DNA of 64,000 nt from RI-153 sp963752935 (GTDB lineage Bacteria; Chloroflexota; Anaerolineae; Caldilineales; Caldilineaceae), in NCBI GenBank assembly GCA_963752935.1, contig CAVWAL010000009.1, positions 496,001 to 560,000 of the forward strand, given 5' to 3'. Under the pieces are notes generated by a model. It was given only the letters and a program-made list of their open reading frames with translations, ran no database searches and was not told the DNA's origin. Shown piece by piece: positions 8,894 to 23,924 of the stretch; the stretch's first letter is position 1; each line of letters opens with the position of its first letter. A program made the translations under genes and the position numbers.

Positions 8894-9307
8894 TCAGCCT
8901 TCATGGCGTGCAATAAACTGGGTCTTCATGGGCAATTTGTGAGCGGCCAGACGAAACGCTTCGCGAGCCTGGTCTTCACGAACACCGGCAATCTCAAAGA
9001 GTACTCGACCGGGCTTAATAACAGCTACCCAGTGATCAACACTACCCTTACCAGACCCCATACGGGTCTCGGCAGCGCGCATCGTAACGGGCTTATCTGG
9101 GAAGATACGAATCCAGAGTTTGCCACCGCGGCGCACGTAACGGACAACAGCACGACGAGCGGCTTCAATCTGACGACTCGTCAGCCACTGCGGCTCCATC
9201 GCTTGCAGCGCATAGGTGCCGAATGCGATGGTGCTACCGCGCTGGGCTTTCCCTCGCATACGACCACGATGCATCTTGCGGAATTTGACGCGTTTTGGCA
9301 TCAACAT
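8894..9307 (-). CDS. rplP: 50S ribosomal protein L16
   Basis: Organises the aminoacyl-tRNA site of the 50S subunit. It begins MLMPKRVKFRKMHRGRMRGK and includes RRGGKLWIRIFPDKPVTMRA, GKGSVDHWVAVIKPGRVLFE and a C-terminal KLPMKTQFIARHEG. At 137 residues it is of standard length. GGAGAG lies before the ATG at 9307. Confidence 0.95.
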   Translation of the reverse strand: MLMPKRVKFRKMHRGRMRGKAQRGSTIAFGTYALQAMEPQWLTSRQIEAARRAVVRYVRRGGKLWIRIFPDKPVTMRAAETRMGSGKGSVDHWVAVIKPGRVLFEIAGVREDQAREAFRLAAHKLPMKTQFIARHEG

Positions 9308-9351
9308 AAGTCACTCTCCATCCAACATCAGCATGTGAGGGCTGACGTAAT

Positions 9352-10026
9352 TTACTCGGTCGCGACCGATTCTGCGTAACGGCTATGATATTCTTCACCG
9401 GGCAGGACTTCGCCGTGGTAGACCCAGCATTTGACGCCGATCACCCCATACGTGGTGTTGGCTTCGGCGGTACCGTATTCAATATCTGCGCGCAGGGTAT
9501 GCCGCGGCACTTGCCCCTCACGGATACTGTCGACACGGCCCATTTCACTGCCACCCAAACGCCCCGCAACGGTAATCATGATGCCTTCGGCGCCCGAACG
9601 CATCGCGCGCTGTGCAGATTGCTTCATGGCCCGCTTCCAACTAATACGGCGTTCCATTTGCTCAGCCACACTTTCGGCAACGAGCTGGGCGCAGATCTCC
9701 GGCTTGGTCAATTCCTTGACGTCGATCTTGGCTTTTTTCCCGGTCAGATCTTGCAGTTCAATCCGCAACTCGTTGACCGTTGTTCCCTTGCGTCCGATGA
9801 TAATGCCCGGTTTTGCAGTATTGATAATAACGTGAACCTGGTTCGGTTGTCGTTCGATTTCAATTTGGCTGATGCCGGCTTTGGGCAACCGCTCATTGAT
9901 CAAATGACGGATCTGACGATCTTCATCCAGGCGATCCACATAATCTTTGCCTGTTGCAAACCAACGACTCCTGTGCTCCTTGACGATTCCGAGACGGAAC
10001 CCGAGCGGATGTACTTTGCGTCCCAA
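9352..10026 (-). CDS. rpsC: 30S ribosomal protein S3
   Basis: Lines the mRNA entry channel and has a KH domain. It begins MGRKVHPLGFRLGIVKEHRS, has the KH GxxG-type loop in GIIIGRKGTTVNELRIELQD, and the C-terminal domain with GAEGIMITVAGRLGGSEMGR. The start codon is TTG at 10026, with GGAGG spaced about six bases upstream. It is 224 residues, normal for bacterial S3. Confidence 0.95.
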   Translation of the reverse strand: MGRKVHPLGFRLGIVKEHRSRWFATGKDYVDRLDEDRQIRHLINERLPKAGISQIEIERQPNQVHVIINTAKPGIIIGRKGTTVNELRIELQDLTGKKAKIDVKELTKPEICAQLVAESVAEQMERRISWKRAMKQSAQRAMRSGAEGIMITVAGRLGGSEMGRVDSIREGQVPRHTLRADIEYGTAEANTTYGVIGVKCWVYHGEVLPGEEYHSRYAESVATE

Positions 10027-10115
10027 ACGTTGCCTCCTTTTCGGCGAGTATCTACTCGAATTGCTGACTGCACTCCCGGGCGATCCGGAAGCAAGAGCAA
10101 ATTCGGAGAAGATTC

Positions 10116-10454
10116 TTAGTCAAAACGCTCATCAAGCACGATGGTGATGTGAGAAGAGCGGCGAATCCATGGTTTGAAGCGACCTCTTGCCCCAAACCGA
10201 CGCCACTTTCGAGACGGCGCCTCATCGGCAACGATCTTGCTGATGAACAAATCGTCCGACTCCAGGCCAAAATTCTCGGTCGCGTTCGCCATTGCGCTCT
10301 TTAGCGTCTTTGCCACAACTTGTGCAGCCTTTTGCGGCATAAACTGCAAAATAGCCAACGCTTCTTGCGCCTGCTTTCCGCGTACCTCATCGACCACCAA
10401 GCGAGCCTTCTGAGCGCTGATCCCTGTGTATTTGGTAACAGCACGAACTTCCAT
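10116..10454 (-). CDS. rplV: 50S ribosomal protein L22
   Basis: Its beta-hairpin lines the exit tunnel and is a known site of macrolide-resistance changes. The 112 residues begin MEVRAVTKYTGISAQKARLV and carry the hairpin region FGARGRFKPWIRRSSHITIV. GGGGAG precedes the ATG at 10454. It stands in the standard rpsS-rplV-rpsC order. Confidence 0.95.
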   Translation of the reverse strand: MEVRAVTKYTGISAQKARLVVDEVRGKQAQEALAILQFMPQKAAQVVAKTLKSAMANATENFGLESDDLFISKIVADEAPSRKWRRFGARGRFKPWIRRSSHITIVLDERFD

Positions 10455-10559
10455 ATCTTCGCTCCCCTATGTCTCAACCCACCCCACCCCTCATCCAACC
10501 GTTATGCGATACCAGGTTGTTTCAGGGCAGGTGGGCAGTTCTCGATATTTCCAGCCTGC

Positions 10560-10847
10560 CTAGCGGCGGACAACACGCGTGCCTTTTTCCGAGCGGACGT
10601 GTCCGCGGAAAAGGCGAGTTGGCGCAAATTCACCCAACTTATGTCCCACCATATTTTCGGTGACATAGATCGGGACGTGACGCCGTCCATCGTGAATGGC
10701 CAGCGTGTGACCAACAAATTGAGGGAAAATCGTGGAGGCGCGTGACCAGGTCTTGATCACTTTGCGATCTCCGCTGCGATTCATGTCCTCAATTTTCTTG
10801 AGCAATTTCGGGGCAACATATGGCCCCTTCTTCAGTGAGCGTGACAT
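10560..10847 (-). CDS. rpsS: 30S ribosomal protein S19
   Basis: A small-subunit head protein paired with S13. It begins MSRSLKKGPYVAPKLLKKIE and includes RASTIFPQFVGHTLAIHDGR and KLGEFAPTRLFRGH. The 95-residue length is normal. GGAGAT precedes the ATG, which starts only three bases after the rplB stop. Confidence 0.95.
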   Translation of the reverse strand: MSRSLKKGPYVAPKLLKKIEDMNRSGDRKVIKTWSRASTIFPQFVGHTLAIHDGRRHVPIYVTENMVGHKLGEFAPTRLFRGHVRSEKGTRVVRR

Positions 10848-10850
10848 AGT

Positions 10851-11690
10851 TTATCTCCGTTTCCCGCTGCTGCTGCGACGCACAATATTCTTGTTGGTGC
10901 GTTTGTTGGCACGCGTGCGCTTGCCAAGAGCAGGTTTGCCCCATGGTGTTTTCGGACCAGGCATACCGATCGGCGAGCGGCCTTCACCACCACCATGCGG
11001 ATGGGAATTCGGGTCCATCGCAATACCACGCACACTCGGCCGGATGCCCAACCAGCGCTTGCGTCCAGCCTTACCCAGAGTCACATTGGCATGATCAGGA
11101 TTCGAGACCGATCCGATTGTTGCCATGCAATTCATCTCAATGTAACGAACTTCCCCACTGGGCAGGCGGACCTGAGCACGAGGTCCTTCTTTGGCAACCA
11201 ACTGCGCTGATACACCTGCACTGCGCACCAACTGCCCACCACGACCCGGGTAGAGCTCCACATTGTGGATCTGCGTGCCCAAGGGAATGGAGCGAATCGG
11301 CAACGCATTGCCCGGGCGGACTTCAGCTTCCGGCCCTGACATCAGCAAGTCGCCAACTTGAATACCCAACGGAGCGATAATGTAGCGCTTTTCGCCATCA
11401 TCGTAGTTCAGCAAGGCAATGCGTGCGCTACGATTTGGATCATACTCAATCGAAGCGACGCGAGCAGAAACGCCAAACTTATTGCGCTTGAAGTCAATCA
11501 CACGATAGCGGCGCTTATGACCACCACCACGGTGACGTACCGTGATAGAGCCACGATTGTTGCGACCACCCGACTTTGCCAGCGGGGCCGTCAATGAACG
11601 TTCAGGAGCCTTCTTTGTTATATCATCGAAAGCGGAAACGGTCATACCACGACGGCCAGGCGACGTTGGGCGGTAGATTTTAATGGCCAT
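10851..11690 (-). CDS. rplB: 50S ribosomal protein L2
   Basis: Essential for subunit association and the peptidyl-transferase centre. From the ATG at 11690 it is 279 residues beginning MAIKIYRPTSPGRRGMTVSA. GRNNRGSITVRHRGGGHKRR follows, and the C-terminal part has the catalytic-centre loop HPHGGGEGRSPIGMPGPKTP with its conserved His. The frame stays open to 11738, but the upstream residues do not match L2. Confidence 0.96.
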   Translation of the reverse strand: MAIKIYRPTSPGRRGMTVSAFDDITKKAPERSLTAPLAKSGGRNNRGSITVRHRGGGHKRRYRVIDFKRNKFGVSARVASIEYDPNRSARIALLNYDDGEKRYIIAPLGIQVGDLLMSGPEAEVRPGNALPIRSIPLGTQIHNVELYPGRGGQLVRSAGVSAQLVAKEGPRAQVRLPSGEVRYIEMNCMATIGSVSNPDHANVTLGKAGRKRWLGIRPSVRGIAMDPNSHPHGGGEGRSPIGMPGPKTPWGKPALGKRTRANKRTNKNIVRRSSSGKRR

Positions 11691-11749
11691 TGTTCCATCT
11701 TCTCCTTCTACAATGGCGGTTGACGATAAAACCGTCAACCGCGCCCAGG

Positions 11750-12040
11750 CTAGACACCCTCGAAGTATTGAATGCTATCCCCAGGGATCAAGGTTACGAC
11801 AGCTTTCTTCCATGGGGAACGACGGACGACTTTGCGTCGTCCGACACGGCCTGTCTTGGCCGGCACGACCATCACCCGAACATCTTCAACTGTCACGCTG
11901 AACACAGTCTCAACGGCATCTTTAATCTGATGCTTGTTCGCATGCATATCAACTTCAAAAGTAAACTTGTTTTGAAAGTCGGCAGCGTCGTAAGACTTTT
12001 CCGTGATGACCGGACGTTTAATCACTTCATAAACGTGCAT
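11750..12040 (-). CDS. rplW: 50S ribosomal protein L23
   Basis: The exit-tunnel protein that docks trigger factor and SRP. The 96 residues begin MHVYEVIKRPVITEKSYDAA and include FEVDMHANKHQIKDAVETVF. GGAG lies upstream. The start codon directly abuts the rplD stop, which suggests translational coupling. Confidence 0.95.
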   Translation of the reverse strand: MHVYEVIKRPVITEKSYDAADFQNKFTFEVDMHANKHQIKDAVETVFSVTVEDVRVMVVPAKTGRVGRRKVVRRSPWKKAVVTLIPGDSIQYFEGV

Positions 12041-12691
12041 TTACTCGATCTCCTTTTCCGCTTCCGGTCGACCCAGCCACTCGTGAATCTGTGCCACCGA
12101 ATCGACTGAGAGCACCACGGAATCATAGCCAAGCAGATCCCGGATATTCAGATTCGACGTCAGCAGAGTCTTTACCTTGGGCAGATTGTGCGCGCTGCGC
12201 TCTACAGCCAGATCACGCTCGGGCATCACGAGTAAAGTGCTTTTGCCGTCTAAGCCTAAGGCGTTTAGGGTCTTCACCATCTCTTTGGTTTTGGGCGCCT
12301 GCATCTGCAACGCATCCAGCACAATGATCTGCTCAATGCCGGCCTTAACGCTTAACGCGCTCCGTAGTGCCACGATCCGCATTTTGCGCGGCATCTTTTT
12401 AGCATAGCTGCGCGGCTGCGGCCCAAACACAGTGCCACCACCGACCCATTGCGAAGCTCGAATCGAACCCTGGCGAGCACGCCCGGTTCCTTTCTGACGC
12501 CACGGCTTCCGGCCACCGCCCCGTACCTCGCCACGAGTTTTGGTCTTGTGGGTTCCTAAGCGAGCATTGGCCAATTGACGGATGAGCGCCTGGTGCATAA
12601 GACCTTTGTTGACGGGCGCCGCAAAAATGGCGTCACTCAGTTCAACTTCACCCACCGTCTCCCCAACCATATTCAACACAGGTACTTGCAT
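12041..12691 (-). CDS. rplD: 50S ribosomal protein L4
   Basis: An exit-tunnel protein; in some bacteria it also feedback-regulates the S10 operon. The signature region KTRGEVRGGGRKPWRQKGTG and the following GRARQGSIRASQWVGGG are present. Two ATGs lie in frame, at 12697 and 12691. The second is preferred because AGGAGG is eight bases before it and the product then starts MQVPVLNMVGETVGEVELSD like homologues. Confidence 0.94.
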   Translation of the reverse strand: MQVPVLNMVGETVGEVELSDAIFAAPVNKGLMHQALIRQLANARLGTHKTKTRGEVRGGGRKPWRQKGTGRARQGSIRASQWVGGGTVFGPQPRSYAKKMPRKMRIVALRSALSVKAGIEQIIVLDALQMQAPKTKEMVKTLNALGLDGKSTLLVMPERDLAVERSAHNLPKVKTLLTSNLNIRDLLGYDSVVLSVDSVAQIHEWLGRPEAEKEIE

Positions 12692-12708
12692 TTTCATCGC
12701 CTCCTAGT

Positions 12709-13338
12709 CTACGCCTTCGCGGCCGATTTAATGAACACAAGGCCGTTACGCGGACCGGGGACGGCGCCTCTGATTGCAATCAAATTCCGCTCAGGATCCA
12801 CCAAAGCAACCTTCAAATTCTGGACCGTGACCTGGTGGTTCCCCATCTGACCAGGGCCCTTTGCTCCCGGGTAGGTGCGCCCCGGTGTGGTGCCTGCACC
12901 ACGAGAACCAGGCGCCCGATGACGATCCGACTGACCGTGGGTCTTAGGACCGCCGCGGAAGTTGTGGCGCTTAACCGCACCGGAAAAACCGCGTCCCTTA
13001 GAGGTGCCGGTCACATCGACCATCTCACCCTCATTGAACAAGTCCGCCTTGATGACATCGCCCAATGTAAACTGCGGCATGTCGTCAAGGCGCACTTCGT
13101 GCAGATGACGCAAGGCTGGCGTCCCCGCCTTACGCAGGTGGCCCATTTCGCCCTTCGTTAACTTGCGCTCTGCTACCTCGTCAAAGCCGATCTGAATGGC
13201 GTTGTAGCCATCTGTATCAGTGCTCTTGACCTGGATAACATAGCACGGACCCGCTTCAATGACTGTCACGGGAACAGCGGCCCCGCTCGGGTCAAAGAGC
13301 TGGGTCATCCCCACCTTCTTACCAAGAATACCTTTCAC
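12709..13338 (-). CDS. rplC: 50S ribosomal protein L3
   Basis: An early assembly protein near the peptidyl-transferase centre. The core reads KGILGKKVGMTQLFDPSGAA, then GTSKGRGFSGAVKRHNFRGG and GPGQMGNHQVTVQNLKVALV. The open frame runs to 13362 (ATG), but a GTG at 13338 with GGGAGG five bases upstream gives the family-like start M(V)KGILGKKVGMTQ and a 209-residue product. Confidence 0.93.
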   Translation of the reverse strand: MKGILGKKVGMTQLFDPSGAAVPVTVIEAGPCYVIQVKSTDTDGYNAIQIGFDEVAERKLTKGEMGHLRKAGTPALRHLHEVRLDDMPQFTLGDVIKADLFNEGEMVDVTGTSKGRGFSGAVKRHNFRGGPKTHGQSDRHRAPGSRGAGTTPGRTYPGAKGPGQMGNHQVTVQNLKVALVDPERNLIAIRGAVPGPRNGLVFIKSAAKA

Positions 13339-13478
13339 TTTTTCCTCCCGGACTGACGGCATAACCAGACAGCATCTGGTTCTGCCACATCATCCAGCAA
13401 TAGAGTTTTGCCTGCAATCACTAGGGCTGTGTGGAAACTGCTTACGGACTGCACCACATCCCACAACTTACCCAGTTA

Positions 13479-13787
13479 CTACAGCTTGATCTCAATATCC
13501 ACACCGGCAGGCAGATTAAGACGAGTTAGATTCTCAATCGTTTTGTTGCCTGGATCCACCACATCAATTAAGCGCTTGTGCGTGCGAATCTCGAACTGCT
13601 CACGGCTGTCTTTGTCGATAAAGGTCGAACGCATGACCGTGAACTTCTCGATTCGAGTGGGCAGCGGCACAGGACCGACAACTTGGGCGCCGGTCTGTTC
13701 AGCGGCGTCCACAATCTGGCGAGCCGACGCATCTAACACACGATGATCGTAGGCCTTGAGTTTGATGCGAATCTTTTGCTTTGCCAT
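13479..13787 (-). CDS. rpsJ: 30S ribosomal protein S10
   Basis: A small-subunit protein, also the NusG/NusE bridging factor in transcription antitermination. From the ATG at 13787 it is 102 residues, starting MAKQKIRIKLKAYDHRVLDA and containing RSTFIDKDSREQFEIRTHKR, typical of S10. The open frame to 13847 runs through a hairpin-containing leader and is not coding by homology. Confidence 0.95.
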   Translation of the reverse strand: MAKQKIRIKLKAYDHRVLDASARQIVDAAEQTGAQVVGPVPLPTRIEKFTVMRSTFIDKDSREQFEIRTHKRLIDVVDPGNKTIENLTRLNLPAGVDIEIKL

Positions 13788-13809
13788 CGACTGTTCCTTC
13801 TTGAGTCGC

Positions 13810-13845
13810 GAAGCGTAGGGTAGACACCCGCCCACCCTACGCTTC
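13810..13845 (-). promoter_or_regulatory. hairpin between tuf and rpsJ
   Basis: A perfect 12-bp inverted repeat (GAAGCGTAGGGT paired with ACCCTACGCTTC) with a 12-nt loop lies 22 nt upstream of the rpsJ start. No U-run follows, so it is not a typical intrinsic terminator. It could be a processing site, an attenuator or a protein-binding leader element for the S10 operon. Confidence 0.5.
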
Positions 13846-13898
13846 ATGTTCCCCTCTGTCCTGACTGCGAAGCCAGGATCAAAGAGGGCCTATGCCTT

Positions 13899-15098
<1,200 letters not shown>

Positions 15099-15209
15099 TG
15101 TTCTCTCCTACGTTTTGCAGAGAATGCACTGAACCTATTACTGTTTTGACTTGGTATAAGGAGCTATCCGCAAAGCCGGCCCCTTTTCGTTGACTTATGT
15201 TTGCATAGG

Positions 15210-15239
15210 CGCACCGCCGACAGAAAAATCGGCGGTGCG
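15210..15239 (-). promoter_or_regulatory. strong hairpin between fusA and tuf
   Basis: An 11-bp perfect GC-rich stem (CGCACCGCCGA with TCGGCGGTGCG) closes an 8-nt loop. It sits in the 255-nt gap between the fusA stop and the tuf start. No U-tract follows on the transcribed strand, so partial termination, RNA processing or stabilisation of tuf mRNA are all possible. Function is inferred from position only. Confidence 0.5.
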
Positions 15240-15353
15240 TAAACTCACAATTTAGGCAGATCAGATACCATGCAAACCTTGCTACTATACCTGATACGCC
15301 CAACTTTAACAAATTCCCAGGGTAACGGATTACAACAAGTCTCCTGGAGAAGA

Positions 15354-17450
15354 CTAAGCAAGTTCGCGCTTGAGCACTTTCTCAGAGACGGCCGCACTGA
15401 CGGGGGAGTAACTATCAAACTCCATCGTAAAGGTGCCACGGCCACTGGTCATCGATCGCAACAGCGTGGCGTAACCGAACATCTCGGCCAGTGGAACCAT
15501 GCCACGAACAGCCGTTGCACCGGCAGAACGCGACTCCATCCCCTCGATCTGACCGCGGCGGCTGGAGAAATCACCCACCACATCACCCACATACTCATCC
15601 GGCACCACGGCCTCGACACGCATGGTCGGTTCCAGCAAGACAGGATGAGCGCGCATCTGGCCTTCTTTAAACGCCATACTACCGGCAATCTTAAAGGCCA
15701 TTTCGCTTGAGTCAACGTCGTGGTAACTACCATCAACCAGGGCAGCTTTTATATCGACAACAGGATAGCCGGCGAGAGAACCGCTAACCATTGCCTCTTC
15801 GATACCCTTTTGTACGGAAGAGATATACTCACGAGGAACGGAACCACCAACGACTTTATCGGCAAACTCAAAGCCCTTGCCGGGTTCATTCGGCTCCATT
15901 TCCAACCAGACGTGACCATACTGACCACGGCCACCGGATTGGCGGACGAAGCGCCCTTCCACACGCACAGGGCGGGTAATCGTCTCTCGATAAGCCACCT
16001 GAGGGCGACCGACATTGCACTGTACCCGGAACTCACGTTTGAGGCGGTCGACAATAATGTCGAGGTGCAACTCACCCATGCCGCTGATGACGGTCTGTCC
16101 AGTCTGGTCATCATACTGGACACGGAAGGTAGGATCTTCTTCCGCAAGCTTTAGCAAGCCTTCGGTCATCTTATCCTGGTCGGCCTTCGATTTGGGTTCA
16201 ACCGCAACCTTAATGACCGGTTCGGGGAACTCAATGTTTTCAAGCAAAACCTCTTGGCTAGAATCGCACAAGGTATCGCCCGTGAAGCTGTTCTTCAGGC
16301 CGACAATCGCCGCAATGTCGCCGGCATCACAGACCTTGATCTCTTCACGCTTGTCTGCGTGCATCTGCAACAGACGACCAATACGCTCACGCTGACCCTT
16401 GGTGGAGTTGTAGACAGTCGTACCGGCTTCTAACGTGCCTGAATAGACACGCGCATAGGCCAGACGCCCCACGTAAGGATCGGTGACAATCTTGAAAACG
16501 AGCGCAGCAAATGGCTCATTCGGATCCGGGTGGCGAATAACTTCCTCACCCGTGCGAGGGTCAACCCCCGTCACAGCAGGAACGTCCTTCGGGCTGGGCA
16601 AATAACGGACTACCGCGTTCAACAAAGGTTGCACACCTTTGTTGCGAAGCGCAGTCCCACACAACACCGGCACTAGCTGATTCGTGATCGTCCCATGCCG
16701 CAAGGCGCGCATGAGTTCAGCGTTGCTGATCTCCTCGCCTTCAAGGAATTTGAGCGTCAGATCCTCATCCGTTTCGGCGATGCGTTCGATCAGCACGGCA
16801 CGGGCCGCCTCGGCGTCGGCCAGCAGTTCGGCCGGAATCTCCTCGATGGTCGGCTTCGCACCTAACTCATCAGAAAAGAGGACCGCCTTCATATCGAAGA
16901 GATCGATCACACCTTTGAAGTTATCTTCAGCACCGATAGGCAACTGAATGGGCAGCGGATTGGCCCCCAATCGATCAACAATCATATCGAGGGTGCGCTG
17001 GAAATTGGCGCCCATACGATCCATCTTGTTCACGAAGCAGATGCGCGGGACGTTATAGCTATTGGCCTGACGCCACACAGTTTCAGATTGTGGCTCAACA
17101 CCGGCAACCGCATCGAAAACCACCACCCCACCATCCAGCACGCGCAAGCTACGTTGCACTTCAGCGGTGAAGTCAATGTGTCCAGGTGTATCAATAATAT
17201 TAATCTGAACTTCTTCACCGGTCTTGGTATCTTTCCAAGTGGTGGTGATGGCGGCAGCGGTGATCGTAATACCACGTTCACGTTCCTGAGCCATCCAGTC
17301 CGTCACAGCGGTTCCATCATGCACTTCACCCATCCGGTGAATACGGCCTGAGTAGAAGAGGATGCGTTCAGTTGTTGTTGTCTTACCTGCGTCAATATGA
17401 GCGATGATACCAATATTGCGCAACTGCTCAAGAGGAAGATCGATTGTCAT
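15354..17450 (-). CDS. fusA: elongation factor G
   Basis: The GTPase that drives translocation. The N-terminal G domain has AHIDAGKTTTTERILFYSG (P-loop), DTPGHIDFT (G3) and NKMDRMG (G4). Domains II-V follow, with the C-terminal RGMVPLAEMFGYATLLRSMT typical of EF-G. It is 698 residues, normal. The ATG at 17450 has a weak GGGAA site upstream. It is in the rpsL-rpsG-fusA-tuf order but about 410 nt from rpsG. Confidence 0.97.
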   Translation of the reverse strand: MTIDLPLEQLRNIGIIAHIDAGKTTTTERILFYSGRIHRMGEVHDGTAVTDWMAQERERGITITAAAITTTWKDTKTGEEVQINIIDTPGHIDFTAEVQRSLRVLDGGVVVFDAVAGVEPQSETVWRQANSYNVPRICFVNKMDRMGANFQRTLDMIVDRLGANPLPIQLPIGAEDNFKGVIDLFDMKAVLFSDELGAKPTIEEIPAELLADAEAARAVLIERIAETDEDLTLKFLEGEEISNAELMRALRHGTITNQLVPVLCGTALRNKGVQPLLNAVVRYLPSPKDVPAVTGVDPRTGEEVIRHPDPNEPFAALVFKIVTDPYVGRLAYARVYSGTLEAGTTVYNSTKGQRERIGRLLQMHADKREEIKVCDAGDIAAIVGLKNSFTGDTLCDSSQEVLLENIEFPEPVIKVAVEPKSKADQDKMTEGLLKLAEEDPTFRVQYDDQTGQTVISGMGELHLDIIVDRLKREFRVQCNVGRPQVAYRETITRPVRVEGRFVRQSGGRGQYGHVWLEMEPNEPGKGFEFADKVVGGSVPREYISSVQKGIEEAMVSGSLAGYPVVDIKAALVDGSYHDVDSSEMAFKIAGSMAFKEGQMRAHPVLLEPTMRVEAVVPDEYVGDVVGDFSSRRGQIEGMESRSAGATAVRGMVPLAEMFGYATLLRSMTSGRGTFTMEFDSYSPVSAAVSEKVLKRELA

Positions 17451-17864
17451 GAGTTCCCTACCATATTGCTACAAAACAGATGCCTCTGGCGATTCCAACA
17501 CAGTCCTACTGTCTCCAGGATCCACAAGCGTTCGTTGCGTGGAATACCCAGATACAAACTGCCCGGCGGCCAATACCTAACCTACCGGACACAAACCAAC
17601 GCGGCACTACTCTCCCACAAGGGTCATGAACGCCTACTTAACTGAGGCATAGACGATAGCCACATTTGTCGCAACCGTCAGATCATGCCACAAGCACTGT
17701 GGTCAGATTGTGCCGCTAAAGAATTGCAAGTTGTTTTCATGGCGCCGGCGCACGCTTGATCTTGCAGAGACTACTTGCCACAGATCCACGTGCAACAGGC
17801 ACGCCACACGCTCGTCGAGATGAGCCCGCTATGCGACTGTCACCTCAAACGAGCAAGTTGTACT
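17451..17864 (-). other. 414-nt gap between rpsG and fusA, no gene seen
   Basis: No convincing coding frame on either strand. The region is long for a str operon, in which these genes are usually close. A weak promoter-like pair on the minus strand (TTGCGA, 17-nt spacer, TATGCC, around 17640-17670) was noticed but is not convincing. Confidence 0.4.
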
Positions 17865-18332
17865 CTATTTGAAGTGGGCAAAAGCCTGATTGGCTTCGGC
17901 CATGCGATGAACTTCTTCACGACGTCGCACAGTTGTGCCTTCACCACGTGCAGTGTCCATCAACTCGGCAGCCAGACGTTGCGCCATGTTGCGGCCGCTA
18001 CGATTGCGTGAGTTCATAATCAACCAGCGCATCGCAAGTGCCTGCCGGCGATCCATACGGATCTCCATAGGAACCTGATAGGTTGCGCCACCCACACGAC
18101 GAGGCTTAACCTCAACCAGAGGCGTCGCATTCTTCAACGCTTCGTCAAACACTTCCATAGCCGGACGGTTGGTGCGCTGAGCGACCAAATCGAGAGCATC
18201 ATAAACGATGCTCAACGCGACGCTCTTCTTACCACGTTCCATCACATTGTTGATAAACTTGGCCACAACCTTGCTATTGTAGCGCGGATCGGGAATGATA
18301 TCCCGATGCTCAGGCCGATTTCTTCGCGGCAT
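17865..18332 (-). CDS. rpsG: 30S ribosomal protein S7
   Basis: Nucleates assembly of the small-subunit head and in E. coli represses the str operon. From the ATG at 18332 the product is 155 residues, beginning MPRRNRPEHRDIIPDPRYNS and containing VMERGKKSVALSIVYDALDL and GGATYQVPMEIRMDRRQALA. The frame stays open to 18389, but the extra residues have no S7 match. Confidence 0.96.
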   Translation of the reverse strand: MPRRNRPEHRDIIPDPRYNSKVVAKFINNVMERGKKSVALSIVYDALDLVAQRTNRPAMEVFDEALKNATPLVEVKPRRVGGATYQVPMEIRMDRRQALAMRWLIMNSRNRSGRNMAQRLAAELMDTARGEGTTVRRREEVHRMAEANQAFAHFK

Positions 18333-18415
18333 GTTCTGAATCTCCCTAATCCAAATAACTGAATACCTACTCTGTGAATGTGCGCCCAACCACTGACAAA
18401 GTCAGCCCAAAATGC

Positions 18416-18832
18416 CTAACGGGGCTTCTTGGTGCCATACTTGCTACGGCCTCGCTTGCGGTTGTTAACACCGGTACTGTCCAGAGCACCACGCACGATG
18501 TGATAACGCACACCAGGCAGATCTTTCACACGACCACCACGAACCAAAACAACACTGTGTTCCTGGAGGTTATGACCTTCACCGGGGATGTAGGCTGTTA
18601 CCTCAATGCCGTTCGTCAAGCGAACACGGGCAACCTTGCGCAACGCCGAGTTCGGCTTCTTTGGCGTGGCCGTACGAACCTGAGTACACACACCACGCTT
18701 CTGGGGGTTACCGCCCTTGACACGCTTCGTACGCCCAGCCAATGTGTTCAGAGTAAACTGAAGCGCCGGGGCTGTTTCTTTCTTGGACTTCGTCTTACGG
18801 CCCTTACGGACCAACTGATTAATCGTCGGCAA
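18416..18832 (-). CDS. rpsL: 30S ribosomal protein S12
   Basis: The decoding-centre protein whose mutations give streptomycin resistance. It contains TPKKPNSALRKVARVRLTNG with the usual Lys in PKKPNS, and GEGHNLQEHSVVLVRGGRVK, ending RSKYGTKKPR. The start is TTG at 18832: GGAGG lies six bases upstream and the product begins MPTINQLVRKGRKTKSK. The open frame to 18919 is upstream non-homologous sequence. It is 138 residues. It is the first gene after a new promoter downstream of rpoC. Confidence 0.95.
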   Translation of the reverse strand: MPTINQLVRKGRKTKSKKETAPALQFTLNTLAGRTKRVKGGNPQKRGVCTQVRTATPKKPNSALRKVARVRLTNGIEVTAYIPGEGHNLQEHSVVLVRGGRVKDLPGVRYHIVRGALDSTGVNNRKRGRSKYGTKKPR

Positions 18833-18991
18833 AGGATTCCTCCATTTTCTTGCGTGACTATGCTCTTCGCCTATTCGGTAGACAGCAATATCCGTCTCTA
18901 CAATTGCCGGACCTGACACTCACCCAAAGATGATGTCAGCGACCCAAATCGGCGATAAAACACCTGGGTCCGCTCAGGCCCACGATCTGAA

Positions 18992-19021
18992 ATTGTAGCA
19001 CAAACGTAAAGTGAAGGTCAA
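18992..19021 (-). promoter_or_regulatory. sigma70-type promoter of the rpsL (str) operon
   Basis: On the minus strand a TTGACC -35 element (19021-19016) and a TACAAT -10 element (18997-18992) are separated by 18 nt. Transcription would start near 18985, about 150 nt before the rpsL TTG. The leader holds a short stem (GACCCA/TGGGTC). Position between the rpoC terminator-like hairpin and rpsL supports it. Confidence 0.65.
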
Positions 19022-19069
19022 ATTGAAGAGGGCTAGAAAACCACAGGGATTCTTGCCTCACCTCACGAA

Positions 19070-19106
19070 AAGAGGGACGATGCTCACAAGGAGAATCGCC
19101 CCTCTT
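19070..19106 (-). terminator. terminator-like hairpin after rpoC
   Basis: A 12-bp stem with one mismatch (AAGAGGGACGAT with ATCGCCCCTCTT) and a 13-nt loop lies about 100 nt beyond the rpoC stop. On the minus strand the stem is followed by TTCG after a CTCTT arm, so the U-tract is short. It probably ends or attenuates the rpoBC transcript before the rpsL promoter. Confidence 0.5.
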
Positions 19107-19207
19107 CTACACCACCGTCATCAAAATCTCGGCGTAGGTCTCAAAATACAGTTGCTAGAGAGATCGATGTCGAAGACGACAACCGATCGTTCAGGACAGC
19201 ATCTGAG

Positions 19208-23830
<4,623 letters not shown>

Positions 23831-23844
23831 GTATTGTCTCCTTA

Positions 23845-23910
23845 GCAGTTAGCATTCAGCAGCAGGCAGTTAGCAGTCAACAGGTCATCTTCTGACCGCT
23901 AACTGCCAAC
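23845..23910. repeat. short direct and inverted repeats between rpoB and rpoC
   Basis: The 94-nt gap holds two copies of GCAGTTAGCA (starting near 23845 and 23867) and an inverted repeat GGCAGTTAGC/GCTAACTGCC (23865-23874 and 23898-23907) enclosing a second small stem (GGTCA/TGACC). It could form a branched hairpin in the rpoBC mRNA. It looks like a small intergenic repeat rather than a terminator. Confidence 0.55.
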
Positions 23911-23924
23911 GGCTAGAAGGCTAG

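Noticed and set aside
13810..13845. Intrinsic terminator after tuf
   Set aside because: The stem is good but there is no U-run, so it is kept as an undefined hairpin and not called a terminator.
23845..23910. Possible CRISPR-like repeats between rpoB and rpoC
   Set aside because: Only two short direct repeats with a 12-nt distance and no spacer structure; not a CRISPR array.
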